Positions 8,610 to 17,797 of a stretch of DNA of 64,000 bases are shown piece after piece. The DNA comes from Verrucomicrobiia bacterium. Lineage in GTDB: Bacteria; Verrucomicrobiota; Verrucomicrobiia; Limisphaerales; JADLHS01. Every line of letters begins with the position of its first letter. The first letter of the stretch is position 1. The stretch covers positions 1 through 64,000 of the forward strand of contig WYBW01000094.1 of the NCBI GenBank assembly GCA_011525685.1, given 5' to 3'. The notes beneath the pieces are model-generated. The model worked only from the letters and a program-made list of their open reading frames with translations. It searched no databases and was not told where the DNA came from. The position numbers and the translations under genes are program-made.

Positions 8610-9536
8610 TCAGTTTTGCGGCATTCTCAGTTGCTCGAGAATCGGGTAAAGTTCCCGCAAATCTTTCGCCCGCAGTGCCCCGATTTTTTGCAGCGCTGAC
8701 CGGTAGGAATCCGCCGCGCGGCCGCCGGCGATCACCTTGATTTCGTCGGGGAGATACTTGCGCAAGTTTTCCAGTTCGACCGGAAGATTTGGGTCATCGC
8801 CCGGAAACACCAGGCTGAGGGCCACGGCGCGCGCCTTGTTTTGCAGGGCGGCACCGGCGATTTCCACCGCCGGCAAACTCGTGCCCAGGTAGATCACCCG
8901 CCAACCCATGTCATTTGCCGCCGCCGCCGCCATGACCGCTCCCAGCTCGTGAAGCTGCCCGGCGGGTGTCGCGACCACCATCGTCGGCGTGTTGCCGTTC
9001 AGCGCGTAAGGCTTCGAGTTGCGGATGAGAAAATTGCGAATCACGGCGCTGGCAAAATGCTCATGCGCGGCGGTAATTGTCCCGTCACGCCACAAATCTC
9101 CAATCTTGACCGCCAGTGGACCAATCACGTTTTCCAACATGCCGTGCGGTCCATGCGCTACCGCCGCTCGGCTGAGGATATCTTCCAACTCGGCAGCGTT
9201 CAGGTTTCTCGCCGCCTTCAGCGCCGCCTCGACGATGTCTTCCGCCGACCGCGCACTGGGTCTCACTGCGGGCTGCGGCGCGGGTAACGATTCCTCGACC
9301 AGTTTCCGAAGCTGTTCGGTAGGGAGTCGGGCCACGTTTCCAATGCTGTGACCCGCTTCCGTGGCCAGGCGCAATAAATTCAGGCGCTGAATCTCCTCTT
9401 CGGAGTACAGGCGCCGGTTTGTATCCGTTCGGTCAGGTGAAACCGCGTCATAACGCTTTTCCCATATCCGGATTACGTGGGTGGTCAAACCGCAGCGTCG
9501 GGCTGCAACTTTGATTGAGTGTTGGACTTCTGCCAT
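8610..9536 (-). CDS. carH: CarH-like MerR regulator with B12-binding domain
   Basis: Regulator of 308 residues. The N-terminal MerR helix-turn-helix is at about 6-75 (IKVAARRCGLTTHVIRIWEKRY). A four-helix B12-cap domain and a Rossmann cobalamin-binding domain follow. Hallmarks of CarH photoreceptors are visible: W149-x9-E159-H160 in the cap and the lower-ligand histidine H196 in QLHELG. In CarH, adenosylcobalamin makes a DNA-binding tetramer in the dark and light breaks it, releasing the promoter. The gene is divergent from a sigma factor plus carotenoid operon, which fits that role. The ATG at 9536 is preferred over an upstream ATG at 9578 because family members start just before the HTH. 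B12 sensing without light is the main alternative. Confidence 0.85.
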   Translation of the reverse strand: MAEVQHSIKVAARRCGLTTHVIRIWEKRYDAVSPDRTDTNRRLYSEEEIQRLNLLRLATEAGHSIGNVARLPTEQLRKLVEESLPAPQPAVRPSARSAEDIVEAALKAARNLNAAELEDILSRAAVAHGPHGMLENVIGPLAVKIGDLWRDGTITAAHEHFASAVIRNFLIRNSKPYALNGNTPTMVVATPAGQLHELGAVMAAAAANDMGWRVIYLGTSLPAVEIAGAALQNKARAVALSLVFPGDDPNLPVELENLRKYLPDEIKVIAGGRAADSYRSALQKIGALRAKDLRELYPILEQLRMPQN

Positions 9537-9700
9537 CTGGGAAAAGAATAGACAAAATATGAACAGAGCGCAAATCAAATTTCAAATCACGTTAATATTG
9601 AACTGTTTCCAAAGAAAAAGACTTCGCTTTACAAAGCTAAAAAATAATTGAACAAAAGTTTGACATCTCGGTCATAGTTAGACAAACTATGAACATGTTC
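9537..9700. promoter_or_regulatory. Divergent carH/sigma-factor control region with repeated operator-like sites
   Basis: AT-rich spacer unlike its GC-rich surroundings. The 17-mer TAGACAAAATATGAACA (9549-9565) recurs as TAGACAAACTATGAACA (9679-9695). Each holds two TnnACA half-sites exactly 11 bases apart (9549/9560 and 9679/9690). A third pair is at 9649 and 9660, and its second half, TTGACA (9660-9665), is also a -35 candidate. A palindrome TCATAGTT-AGACA-AACTATGA spans 9672-9692. For the minus strand, TTGAAA with TCATAT 17 bases on is a candidate carH promoter. As I recall, Thermus CarH binds 11-base direct repeats with a TnnACA core, so these are predicted CarH operators. Confidence 0.65.
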
Positions 9701-10783
9701 AATGGCAATTACCTCCAAACGGAGCTGGCAGACTGCGAAATCCGGCCACAGTCATCACCCCGGTCGCGCGCGGTCCGGCGGCGTTTCATTTCACCCCCAG
9801 CCTTGGCGTTGCGCACACCGCGCCGGGTGACAGTCCCGAAAGCCCCGACCAAGAGCAGGTCACAAGACGCGGGTAGCAGATTGTTTCAAGACGCGACCCT
9901 CGGTCCAGCCAACAGGGCGACCGAGGATACGGCCAGTTTCGTGCGGCCTCCCTCGGAATCCGATTCCATCCTGTCCATCTATTTGCGTGAAGCCAGCGAA
10001 GTAAAGCTGCTGTCGCCGGCGGAGGAGGTCGAACTGGCCGCGCGCATCCAGGCCGGTGATGAGGCCGCGCGGGAGCACATGATCCGGGCCAATCTTCGTT
10101 TCGTGATCAAGGTCGCGAGAGAATATGAGCACTTGGGCATGCCGCTGCTGGATTTGATCAACGAAGGCAACATCGGGTTGATGAAGGCGGTGGAGAAATT
10201 TGATCCCTCCAAGGGAGCCAAGTTTTCCAGCTATGCTTCGCTGTGGATCAAGCAACAGATTCGCCGCGCTCTTGCCAGCCAGGGAAAAACCATCCGTCTG
10301 CCGATTCATGTGGCCGACAAGATTTACCAGTTGGGCCAGGCAGAGGCCCGGCTGCGCAGCTTGCTGGGCCGCGAGGCCACGGATGAGGAACTGGGACATG
10401 AACTTGGCGTAAAGACCGCGAAGATCGCCAAGCTTCGCCGCGCCGCCATGCGTCCGGCTTCCTTGGACGCCCCGGTGAGCGGCGACAACGAAAGCCCGGT
10501 CGCCGAAGTGATTGCCGATGAAAATGCCGTTTCGCCCTTTGAGAAACTGCGTGACCAGACCGAGACGAAACTCATTCGGAAGCTGGTGGACAAGCTTCCC
10601 GAACGCGAGGCGAAGATCATCCGGTTTCGCTTCGGGCTGGATGGCAGCAGTGAGCGCACATTGGAAGAGGTGGGCAGCAAATTGAACCTGACCCGCGAGC
10701 GTATCCGGCAGTTGCAGAATCTCGCATTCGCGCGACTCCGGCGGATGCTCGAAGAACCCAGCGCCATGCCGATCGCGGCGTGA
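9689..10783 (+). CDS. RpoD-like group 2 sigma-70 factor
   Basis: Sigma factor of 364 residues with a poorly conserved basic N-terminal extension of about 85 residues. Region 1.2 follows (SILSIYLREASEVKLLSPAEE), then region 2 (ANLRFVIKVAREYEHLGMPLLDLINEGNIGL, with FSSYASLWIKQQIRRA for the -10 element), region 3, and region 4 (LPEREAKIIRFRFGL to LTRERIRQLQNLAFARLR). It lacks the long region 1.1 of the housekeeping factor. It is the first gene of the carotenoid operon and divergent from carH, so it may transcribe pigment or light-response genes. The ATG overlaps the operator palindrome, so the mRNA could be nearly leaderless. Confidence 0.88.
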   Translation: MNMFNGNYLQTELADCEIRPQSSPRSRAVRRRFISPPALALRTPRRVTVPKAPTKSRSQDAGSRLFQDATLGPANRATEDTASFVRPPSESDSILSIYLREASEVKLLSPAEEVELAARIQAGDEAAREHMIRANLRFVIKVAREYEHLGMPLLDLINEGNIGLMKAVEKFDPSKGAKFSSYASLWIKQQIRRALASQGKTIRLPIHVADKIYQLGQAEARLRSLLGREATDEELGHELGVKTAKIAKLRRAAMRPASLDAPVSGDNESPVAEVIADENAVSPFEKLRDQTETKLIRKLVDKLPEREAKIIRFRFGLDGSSERTLEEVGSKLNLTRERIRQLQNLAFARLRRMLEEPSAMPIAA

Positions 10784-10818
10784 GTCCCATCAGAAGCCAA
10801 CCATTAACAACCAACACC

Positions 10819-12375
10819 ATGACCAAAGAGGTAATCATCATTGGCGCCGGTCCGGGCGGGCTGGCTTCCGCCATCTTGCTCGCCGCAGCCGGATTGCGAG
10901 TGAAGATCATCGAGCGGCTTCCGATCATCGGCGGTCGGACTTCCACCATCGAAGCCGATGGCTACAAGTTCGATCTCGGCCCCACGTTTTTTCTCTACCC
11001 CCGTGTATTGGATGAAATCCTGCGCGCCGCGGGCACAAGTCTCCAGCGGGAAGTGGAGATGGTGCGGCTCGATCCGCAGTATCGCATCGCCTTCGCGAGT
11101 GGGGGACATCTGGATTGCTCGCCCAACATCACCGACATGGAGCGTCAAATCGAGGCTTTGTCGCCGTCGGATGCCCCGAATTTCAAGAAGTTCCTCGATG
11201 AGAACCGGACCAAGCTGGCGCTCATGGAGCCATGCCTGGAAACCCCGTTCCATGGTTGGAAGGACGTGTTCAACCGCCGTTTGCTCCAGTTGTTGCCGTG
11301 GCTGCGCCCCCATCAATCCGTGGACGACTACCTCAAGCGCTTCTTCACCGACGATCGCGTGCGGTTGGCCTTTTGTTTCCAATCCAAGTATCTGGGCATG
11401 TCACCGTTCCGTTGCCCGAGCCTTTTTTCCATCCTCTCCTTCCTCGAGTATGAGTACGGCGTGTGGCATCCCATCGGCGGTTGCGGCGCGGTAACTCAAG
11501 CGATGGCCCGGGTCGCCGAGCGCCTCGGGGTCGAAATCCGCCTCAACGAACCGGTCGAGGAAATTCTCTTTGCCGGTCGTCGGGCAGTCGGGGTCCGCAC
11601 CGCCACCGGCACACATCGAGCCGACTCGATCGTGGTGAACGCCGACTTCGCGCGGGCCATGACGCGGCTCGTGCCCAACCATCTGCGCCGCCGCTGGACC
11701 AATGAAAAGCTCGCGCGCAAGAAGTTCTCCTGCTCCACGTTCATGATGTATCTCGGGGTCGAAGGGGAATTTGATCTCCCGCATCATACGATTCACATTG
11801 CCGGCAACTACTCGAAGAATCTGGACGACATCGAGCGCCGGCATGTGCTCAGCGAAGATCCCAGTTGCTATGTCCAGAACGCCTGCGTCACCGACCCGAC
11901 CCTCGCGCCCAAGGGACACAGTGCGCTTTACGTCCTTGCACCCGTTACGCACCAGCACGCAAACGTGGACTGGGACAAAGAGAGGGAGGGCTTCCGCGCC
12001 CGATTGCTCCGCCAGATCGCCAAAATCGGCTATACGGACCTTGAGCGTCGAATCCGATATGAGCGCGTCATCACGCCAGCCGACTGGGACACGCGCTATG
12101 AAATCCACCGCGGCGCGACCTTCAATCTCGCCCACAGCCTTGATCAGATGCTGCACCTGCGCCCGCACAACCGATTCGAGGACCTGGACGGGGTTTATCT
12201 GGTCGGCGGCGGCACGCATCCTGGCAGCGGATTGCCGGTCATTTTCGAGTCCGCCCGCATCTCCTCGAAACTGCTGATCGAAGACTTGGGAGTGTCCGCC
12301 GCTGATGCGCTCCCGACTCACCTTCAACCAGCCGCCAGCGCGGCGGCCAACCCCCATGAAGCCCTTCATCGCTGA
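10819..12375 (+). CDS. Carotenoid desaturase/oxidase, CrtI/CrtN/CrtP family (first copy)
   Basis: FAD enzyme of 518 residues. The dinucleotide-binding motif is at the N-terminus (IIIGAGPGGLASAILLAAAG, then IIGGRTST). The substrate-domain opening YKFDLGPTFF is typical of phytoene/dehydrosqualene desaturases. The C-terminal signature reads VYLVGGGTHPGSGLPVIFES. With a second paralogue, an aldehyde dehydrogenase and a glycosyltransferase in the same operon, this copy could be the terminal oxidase (CrtP-like) or the desaturase; sequence reading alone cannot decide. It starts 36 bases after the sigma factor and its end overlaps the aldehyde dehydrogenase start by 20 bases. Confidence 0.88.
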   Translation: MTKEVIIIGAGPGGLASAILLAAAGLRVKIIERLPIIGGRTSTIEADGYKFDLGPTFFLYPRVLDEILRAAGTSLQREVEMVRLDPQYRIAFASGGHLDCSPNITDMERQIEALSPSDAPNFKKFLDENRTKLALMEPCLETPFHGWKDVFNRRLLQLLPWLRPHQSVDDYLKRFFTDDRVRLAFCFQSKYLGMSPFRCPSLFSILSFLEYEYGVWHPIGGCGAVTQAMARVAERLGVEIRLNEPVEEILFAGRRAVGVRTATGTHRADSIVVNADFARAMTRLVPNHLRRRWTNEKLARKKFSCSTFMMYLGVEGEFDLPHHTIHIAGNYSKNLDDIERRHVLSEDPSCYVQNACVTDPTLAPKGHSALYVLAPVTHQHANVDWDKEREGFRARLLRQIAKIGYTDLERRIRYERVITPADWDTRYEIHRGATFNLAHSLDQMLHLRPHNRFEDLDGVYLVGGGTHPGSGLPVIFESARISSKLLIEDLGVSAADALPTHLQPAASAAANPHEALHR

Positions 12376-13867
12376 GCCACCCCAGCATTTGAAAGTGTCA
12401 GCGTTGGCCGAAGGCGACCAATTCCTCTTCGATCCCGCTTCGGCGTGCGCGGAGTCGCGCCGCGCGCAACTCGCCTGGGGGTGGACTTCGGTCTCTGCGC
12501 GGCTGCAAGTCATCCGTCGCTTTCGGCTGATGCTGGCCGAGCAGGCCGGCTCGGTGGCCAGCTTTGCCGTTGGCGAAAGCCGCCGCTCCATTGGGGAAAT
12601 TTTGAGTGCCGAGATCATTCCTTTGGCGGATGCGTGCAGGTTTTTGGAGCGCCGGGCGGAAAAGCTCCTTTCGGTCCGGAGGGTGGGGCGGGTCGGACGC
12701 CCTCTGTGGTTGGGCGGAGTCAAGGCCCTCGTGCGGCGTGAACCTTTTGGTCTGGTGCTTGTGGTTGCGCCCTCCAACTACCCGTTGTTTCTGCCCGGCG
12801 TGCAGGTCCTGCAGGCGCTGACCGCTGGCAACGCCGTCCTGTTGAAACCGGGTCCAGGAGGGGCGCCGGCGTGTAACGAGCTCGCCCGATTGTTTAACGT
12901 CGCGGGCCTCCCGGCGTCGCTGTTGCGCGTTCTTCCCGAATTGCCCGAATCCGTTCACGCGGCAATCCAGGCTGGCGTGGACAAAGTTTTCTTCACCGGC
13001 TCGGCGCACACCGGCGTCAAGATTCTTGCCGAACTCGCGCCCCGCGCCGTGCCTTCGGCCATGGAACTGTCAGGCTGTGACGCCGCGATCGTGCGCGCGG
13101 ACGCCGACTTGGACTTGGCGGTGCGCGCCCTGACGTTCGGCCTGCGTCTCAACTCCGGCCGGACTTGCATTGCGCCGCGGCGGGTCTATGTGACGCGCTC
13201 CGTGGCCACGGAATTTGAAGGGCGGCTGGCGCAGGCACTGTCGGCCTGTTCCCCGGTGACGATCGAGCCTTCCCTCCAGCAAAGGCTCATGCCCTTGCTG
13301 CTGCAGGCGCTTTCACCTGGCGCCCACCTGCTCGCGGGCGAGATCCAGCGCGACGGGCGGATCATGGGTCCGGTGGTCGTGGCGGGGGCCAAACCCGGTT
13401 TGCCGCTTTTGCGCGAGGACATTTTTGCGCCGCTGCTCACGGTCTTGACCGTGGCAGATGACGAGGAGGCCGTGGCTCTCGCGAACGATTGTCCCTATGC
13501 CTTGGGTTCAACCATTTTCTCCAGGGATGAACATCAGGCCCGCGCTTTGGCGACGCGGCTCAATGCGGGCGTGGTCATCATCAATGATCTTATTGCTCCC
13601 ACGGCCGATGCCCGGTTGCCTTTTGGGGGACGCAAACTCAGCGGCTTCGGTTTGACGCGCGGCCCGGAGGGCTTGCTCGAAATGACGACCACCAAAGTGG
13701 TCATCGAGCGTCGCGGCAAGGCCCGGCCTCACTACGCTCCACTGCATCCGGCCGACGCCGACCTCTTTCAGCAATACTTGACGCTGGCACACGGGCGGAA
13801 CTGGCGGCAGCGGCTGGCCTCGCTGCGAAAAATTTTGGTCAACGTTGCACGACGCAAAAAATCATGA
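12356..13867 (+). CDS. Aldehyde dehydrogenase of the carotenoid operon (AldH-like)
   Basis: NAD(P)-dependent aldehyde dehydrogenase of 503 residues. The general base E237 lies in MELSG and the catalytic C271 in SGRTCIAPRR, at the standard 34-residue spacing. The cofactor loop FTGSAHTG and the C-terminal GGRKLSGFGLTRG motif are present. In the staphyloxanthin pathway AldH oxidises the terminal aldehyde of the C30 carotenoid to a carboxylate; the same step is inferred here from the neighbours. The start overlaps the preceding gene, and the stop overlaps the next start as ATGA, indicating translational coupling. Confidence 0.88.
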   Translation: MKPFIAEPPQHLKVSALAEGDQFLFDPASACAESRRAQLAWGWTSVSARLQVIRRFRLMLAEQAGSVASFAVGESRRSIGEILSAEIIPLADACRFLERRAEKLLSVRRVGRVGRPLWLGGVKALVRREPFGLVLVVAPSNYPLFLPGVQVLQALTAGNAVLLKPGPGGAPACNELARLFNVAGLPASLLRVLPELPESVHAAIQAGVDKVFFTGSAHTGVKILAELAPRAVPSAMELSGCDAAIVRADADLDLAVRALTFGLRLNSGRTCIAPRRVYVTRSVATEFEGRLAQALSACSPVTIEPSLQQRLMPLLLQALSPGAHLLAGEIQRDGRIMGPVVVAGAKPGLPLLREDIFAPLLTVLTVADDEEAVALANDCPYALGSTIFSRDEHQARALATRLNAGVVIINDLIAPTADARLPFGGRKLSGFGLTRGPEGLLEMTTTKVVIERRGKARPHYAPLHPADADLFQQYLTLAHGRNWRQRLASLRKILVNVARRKKS

Positions 13868-15171
13868 AAGCAAGCCGCTTAAATTCTCAATTTCTCCGTC
13901 TCGTGACCTTCGGTGGTCTGGTTGCGGGTCAACTCGCGTCCGCACAGTTGACTGCCACCGACTGGCCTCAATGGCGCGGGCCGGCCCGCGACGGCACGGT
14001 TTCCGGCCCGGCGTGGCCGGTGGATTTTGCCAGCCATCCTCCAGTACAACTGTGGCGCGTCAAACTCGGCCCGAGCTACTCCGGCCCAATCACCTGGTCA
14101 AACCTCGTGTTTACGACCGAAACCGTCGGCAAGTCCACCGAGGTGGTGTCGGCTTTGGATCGTCAAACCGGCCGGCAGGTGTGGCGCGCGGAGTGGCCCG
14201 GCGCGATGAGCGTCCCCTTCTTTGCCAAATCCAACGGGGATTGGATTCGCGCCACGCCGGCCTGCGACGGCGAAAGTCTCTTTGTGGCCGGCATGAGAGA
14301 CGTGCTGGTGTGCCTGGAGGCACGCACCGGCCACGAACGCTGGCGACATGACTTCGTGCAGGAACTCGGCACCCCGCTGCCCGCGTTCGGTTTCGTTTCA
14401 TCACCGCTGATTGATGGCGACGCGGTGTATGTTCAGGCCGGCGCCGGTGTTGTGAAACTCAACAAACGCACCGGCCAGCTTCTCTGGCGTTCGCTCACTG
14501 ACGAAGGGGGAATGTTTGGCAGCGCTTTCTCCTCTCCGGTGATGGCCACCCTGGCCGGCCAACGTCAGTTGATTGTTCAGACCCGGGAAAAGCTCGCCGG
14601 CGTAAACCCGGTGGATGGTGCTGAACTGTGGTCGCAGAAGGTGGAAGCTTTTCGCGGCATGAACATCCTGACCCCGGTCATACATGACGATCTGGTGTTC
14701 ACCAGCACCTATGGCGGAAAATCCATCGGGTTCAGGGTCGGCGTGGCTGACGGCCGGTTTGTGGTCACCCCGGCTTGGACGCAGAAATCCCAGGGCTACA
14801 TGTCCACTCCGGTGGTCCATGACGGCGTGGCTTATCACCACTTGCGCAGCCAGCGCGTGATGGCCATTGAACTGGCGACTGGTCGCGAGTTGTGGACCAG
14901 CGAGGAACGATTCGGGAAGTACTGGAGTCTCGTGGCGCAGGGTGACCGCGTGCTCGCACTGGATGAGCGCGGCTGGTTGTTTCTGCTCCAGGCGAACCGT
15001 GACCGAATGGTCATCGCCGATCGCATCCGCATCAGCGAAGCCGAGGCCTGGGCGCATCTGGCGGTCAGTGGCGACGAACTGTTCGTTCGCGAACTGAACG
15101 GCCTGACGGCCTACCGCTGGAGTGGCGGCAGTCCTCCCACCGCGGCCCTTCCGACAAACCAAAACCCTTGA
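13864..15171 (+). CDS. Exported PQQ-like beta-propeller protein
   Basis: Protein of 435 residues with a signal peptide (LVTFGGLVAGQLASAQ, cleavage near residue 28), then repeated PQQ-type blades. The blades show recurring patterns such as WPQWRGPARDG, LDRQTGRQVWRAEW, LEARTGHERW, LNKRTGQLLWRS, VDGAELWSQKV and ELATGRELWTSEE. The fold resembles BamB and PQQ dehydrogenase propellers. It lacks any obvious catalytic quinoprotein features, so it is more likely a scaffold or binding protein. It sits in the middle of the carotenoid operon with coupled starts on the upstream side. No known carotenoid pathway uses such a protein. Confidence 0.82.
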   Translation: MKASRLNSQFLRLVTFGGLVAGQLASAQLTATDWPQWRGPARDGTVSGPAWPVDFASHPPVQLWRVKLGPSYSGPITWSNLVFTTETVGKSTEVVSALDRQTGRQVWRAEWPGAMSVPFFAKSNGDWIRATPACDGESLFVAGMRDVLVCLEARTGHERWRHDFVQELGTPLPAFGFVSSPLIDGDAVYVQAGAGVVKLNKRTGQLLWRSLTDEGGMFGSAFSSPVMATLAGQRQLIVQTREKLAGVNPVDGAELWSQKVEAFRGMNILTPVIHDDLVFTSTYGGKSIGFRVGVADGRFVVTPAWTQKSQGYMSTPVVHDGVAYHHLRSQRVMAIELATGRELWTSEERFGKYWSLVAQGDRVLALDERGWLFLLQANRDRMVIADRIRISEAEAWAHLAVSGDELFVRELNGLTAYRWSGGSPPTAALPTNQNP

Positions 15172-15194
15172 AACCAACACGACAAACCAACTCC

Positions 15195-16769
15195 ATGAAA
15201 AGCAACCAATCCCATCCCATCGGCGTCATTGGCGGCGGTCTCGCCGGACTCGCATCCGCTTGCACCCTCGCCGCGCGCGGCCACTCGGTCATTCTGTTCG
15301 AAGCCAATCCCTGGTTGGGCGGCAAGGCCGCCGAACTCCAGGAGGCTGGATTCCGTTTCGACATGGGCCCGACCATTCTCACGCTGCCCTCGGTCCTGCG
15401 CCGCATTTTTGCCGAGGCCGACCGGCGCGTGAGTGATTATCTCGAGCTGGTCAAACTCGAGCCCCAATGGCGGTCCTTCTTCGAGGACGGCAGCACCCTG
15501 GACCTCGTCTCCGACGACACGGCGATGAGCCACAACCTCGACCGCTTCGCGCCCGGAGGCCGCGTCAGCGCCGGTTACCGCAAGTTCATGGCGCTCGCCA
15601 AACGGCTCAACGACATCTCGCAGCGGTTTTATTTCTACAAACCCATCGGTGGTCTGCGCGACATGTTCAACGCGCGGAACACGTTCAACCCCGGCACCCT
15701 TGGCGACGTGCTGGCCATGCGCATGGGCCGCAGCGTGGCCGGGACGATTCGTTCCCATGTGCCCGATGAGCGGGTGGCCCAGATGCTGGATCATTACACG
15801 CAGTATGTCGGCTCGTCGCCCTTGAACTCACCCGCGGTGCTGTGCGGCATCGCCCACATGCAGACCGACGAAGGGGTCTGGTATCCCATTGGCGGCACGC
15901 GCGCTGTGCCGGTGGCGCTGGCCAAGCTGGCCCGGGAATTGGGCGTGCAATTCCGCACCGGCATTCAGATCGCGAAAATCCTCGTCGAGGAGGGACGCGT
16001 GACCGGGGTGATGACCGATCGCGGCGAGCGCATCGCTCTCAGCGCGGTGGTTTCGAACATGGACGCCGTCCGCACGCATCGCGAGTTGATCGGCGGAGAG
16101 ATTGGCCGGCGCTTCGAGGCGCGGCGGGAATATGAACCCGCCTGCTCCGGCGTAGTGCTGTATCTCGGGCTGAAGCAGCGTTACGAACACATCGCCCATC
16201 ACAACTTCGTCTTCTCCCGCGACCATGAGGAGGAATTTGAGGCGATTTACGACCGGGGCGAACCCGCCCCCGACCCCACGGCGTATCTCTGCGCGCCTTC
16301 GCAGACCGAGCCGGCGGTCGCTCCCGAGGGTGGCGAGGCGCTTTACGTGCTGGTTCACACGCCTTATCTGCGGGCGCACCACGATTGGAAACAGATGCTG
16401 CCCGCCTACCGCCGCACCATCCTGGAAAAGCTCAAGCGCACCGCGGGCATGGAAGACATCGAGCAGCGCATCGTGTTCGAGCGCGTGCTCACGCCGCGGG
16501 ACATTCACGACCGTTACCGCGTGTTGAACGGCGCCATTTACGGGCTGTCCAGTCACGGCAAGTTTCTCGGCGCGTTCAAACCCGGCAACCGCAGCCCGGA
16601 CGTGAGCGGATTGTATCTGGCCGGCGGCGCGGCGCATCCCGGTCCGGGAATGCCCATGGTCATGATGAGCGGCTGGATCGCGGGCGACACGCTCGACCGG
16701 GATGGCATTTCAACCGCCTCCCGTAACCGAGCTACAATGAGCTACCAACCGGAACTTGCCGCTGCCTGA
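15195..16769 (+). CDS. Carotenoid desaturase/oxidase, CrtI/CrtN/CrtP family (second copy)
   Basis: FAD enzyme of 524 residues paralogous to the one at 10819. It has the nucleotide-binding motif IGVIGGGLAGLASACTLAARG followed by WLGGKAAE and FRFDMGPTILTLPSVLRRIF. The mid-domain has GVWYPIGGTRAVPVALAKLA, and the C-terminal flavin motif is GLYLAGGAAHPGPGMPMVMM. It is a good candidate for the dehydrosqualene/diapophytoene desaturase (CrtN-like), but oxidase and desaturase roles cannot be separated here. An in-frame TTG at 15168 overlaps the previous stop; the ATG at 15195 is the conservative start. Confidence 0.87.
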   Translation: MKSNQSHPIGVIGGGLAGLASACTLAARGHSVILFEANPWLGGKAAELQEAGFRFDMGPTILTLPSVLRRIFAEADRRVSDYLELVKLEPQWRSFFEDGSTLDLVSDDTAMSHNLDRFAPGGRVSAGYRKFMALAKRLNDISQRFYFYKPIGGLRDMFNARNTFNPGTLGDVLAMRMGRSVAGTIRSHVPDERVAQMLDHYTQYVGSSPLNSPAVLCGIAHMQTDEGVWYPIGGTRAVPVALAKLARELGVQFRTGIQIAKILVEEGRVTGVMTDRGERIALSAVVSNMDAVRTHRELIGGEIGRRFEARREYEPACSGVVLYLGLKQRYEHIAHHNFVFSRDHEEEFEAIYDRGEPAPDPTAYLCAPSQTEPAVAPEGGEALYVLVHTPYLRAHHDWKQMLPAYRRTILEKLKRTAGMEDIEQRIVFERVLTPRDIHDRYRVLNGAIYGLSSHGKFLGAFKPGNRSPDVSGLYLAGGAAHPGPGMPMVMMSGWIAGDTLDRDGISTASRNRATMSYQPELAAA

Positions 16770-16807
16770 TTGAAGGCGCCGCGCGCGGGACAGCGACGGC
16801 AGCACTC

Positions 16808-17797
16808 GTGATAAAACCGATGACCACGGATAACCTCATGAAACTCGAGCCAGCCACTGCGTGCTCCGGCTCGATGGCTGCCCGCAACGCTGACTCTGCC
16901 TCACCGAACTCATCGCCGCAGTTGCCACTTGCCAGGTCCGCGTCGCACATCGGCGGTTTGGAGCACAAAGATTCCGCTGGCTCGTGTTGTTCGACCAAGG
17001 CGGCGCCGATCAAACAGGCGGGGGAAGTCCCGCGCGTCGCCTCCTGGTTGGTGAGGCTGTTTGCCGGTTATTCGCGAGGTTACGTCCGAAGGCATTTTCA
17101 CTCGCTCCGGGTTTCGCGGGCGAGCGCGCTGCCGGACGAGCGGGGTCTGCCGCTGGTCATCTACTCCAACCATGCGTCCTGGTGGGATCCGCTGGTGGGT
17201 TTGCTGGTGGGGCGGGAATTTCTGCCAGGGCGGACCGTATTCGCCCCCATGGATGCCGCTGCGCTGGAGCGGTACGGATTCTTCAAGCGACTGGGCGCTT
17301 TTGGAGTGGAGCAGGGGACACGACGGGGCGCCGTTCAATTCCTCCGCACCGCTCGCGCGATTCTGCGGCACCCGGAGAACGTTCTCTGGCTCACGCCGCA
17401 AAGCCGGTTCGCCGATGTCCGCGAAAGACCCGCCGGGTTCAAGTCCGGCATCGGGCATCTGCCGAATCAGATTCATCGAGCCATTTTTCAACCGGTGGCC
17501 ATCGAGTATGTGTTCTGGGAGGAGCGTTTGCCGGAAATCCTCCTCCGCTTCGGCGAACCTTACGAGACGTGCGCCGGGGAGATGCAACTCGATCCGCGAG
17601 TCTGGACTGAATTCTTCGCGGGCAAGCTGACCGAGACGCAGGACGCGCTCGCCGCCGAGGCGCGGCAACGAAACGCCGCGAAATTCGATTGCCTGCTGCG
17701 CGGCGGGGCAGGGGTGGGACTCTTCTACGATGTTTGGCGGTCGCTGAAAGCAAAATGCCGCGGCCAGACGTTTCAACCGGAGCACGGAAAATTATGA
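16808..17797 (+). CDS. PlsC-like acyltransferase of the carotenoid operon
   Basis: Protein of 329 residues if read from the GTG at 16808; an ATG at 16820 is equally possible. The first 65 residues are low-complexity. The catalytic lysophosphatidate-acyltransferase motif HxxxxD is present as NHASWWDP, followed by a substrate motif region with FGVEQGTRRGAVQFLRTA. A hydrophobic PlsC end is weak. In staphyloxanthin synthesis a different acyltransferase (CrtO) esterifies the sugar; this protein could do the analogous last step. It overlaps the glycosyltransferase start as ATGA. Confidence 0.82.
   Translation: MIKPMTTDNLMKLEPATACSGSMAARNADSASPNSSPQLPLARSASHIGGLEHKDSAGSCCSTKAAPIKQAGEVPRVASWLVRLFAGYSRGYVRRHFHSLRVSRASALPDERGLPLVIYSNHASWWDPLVGLLVGREFLPGRTVFAPMDAAALERYGFFKRLGAFGVEQGTRRGAVQFLRTARAILRHPENVLWLTPQSRFADVRERPAGFKSGIGHLPNQIHRAIFQPVAIEYVFWEERLPEILLRFGEPYETCAGEMQLDPRVWTEFFAGKLTETQDALAAEARQRNAAKFDCLLRGGAGVGLFYDVWRSLKAKCRGQTFQPEHGKL

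Noticed and set aside
10784-10818. Separate promoter for the first desaturase gene
   Set aside because: Only 35 bases separate it from the sigma gene and no -35/-10 pair is seen; co-transcription is simpler.
11401-12777. Minus-strand frame of 458 codons opposite crt and aldH genes
   Set aside because: It spans the junction of two well-supported genes and has no recognisable motif.
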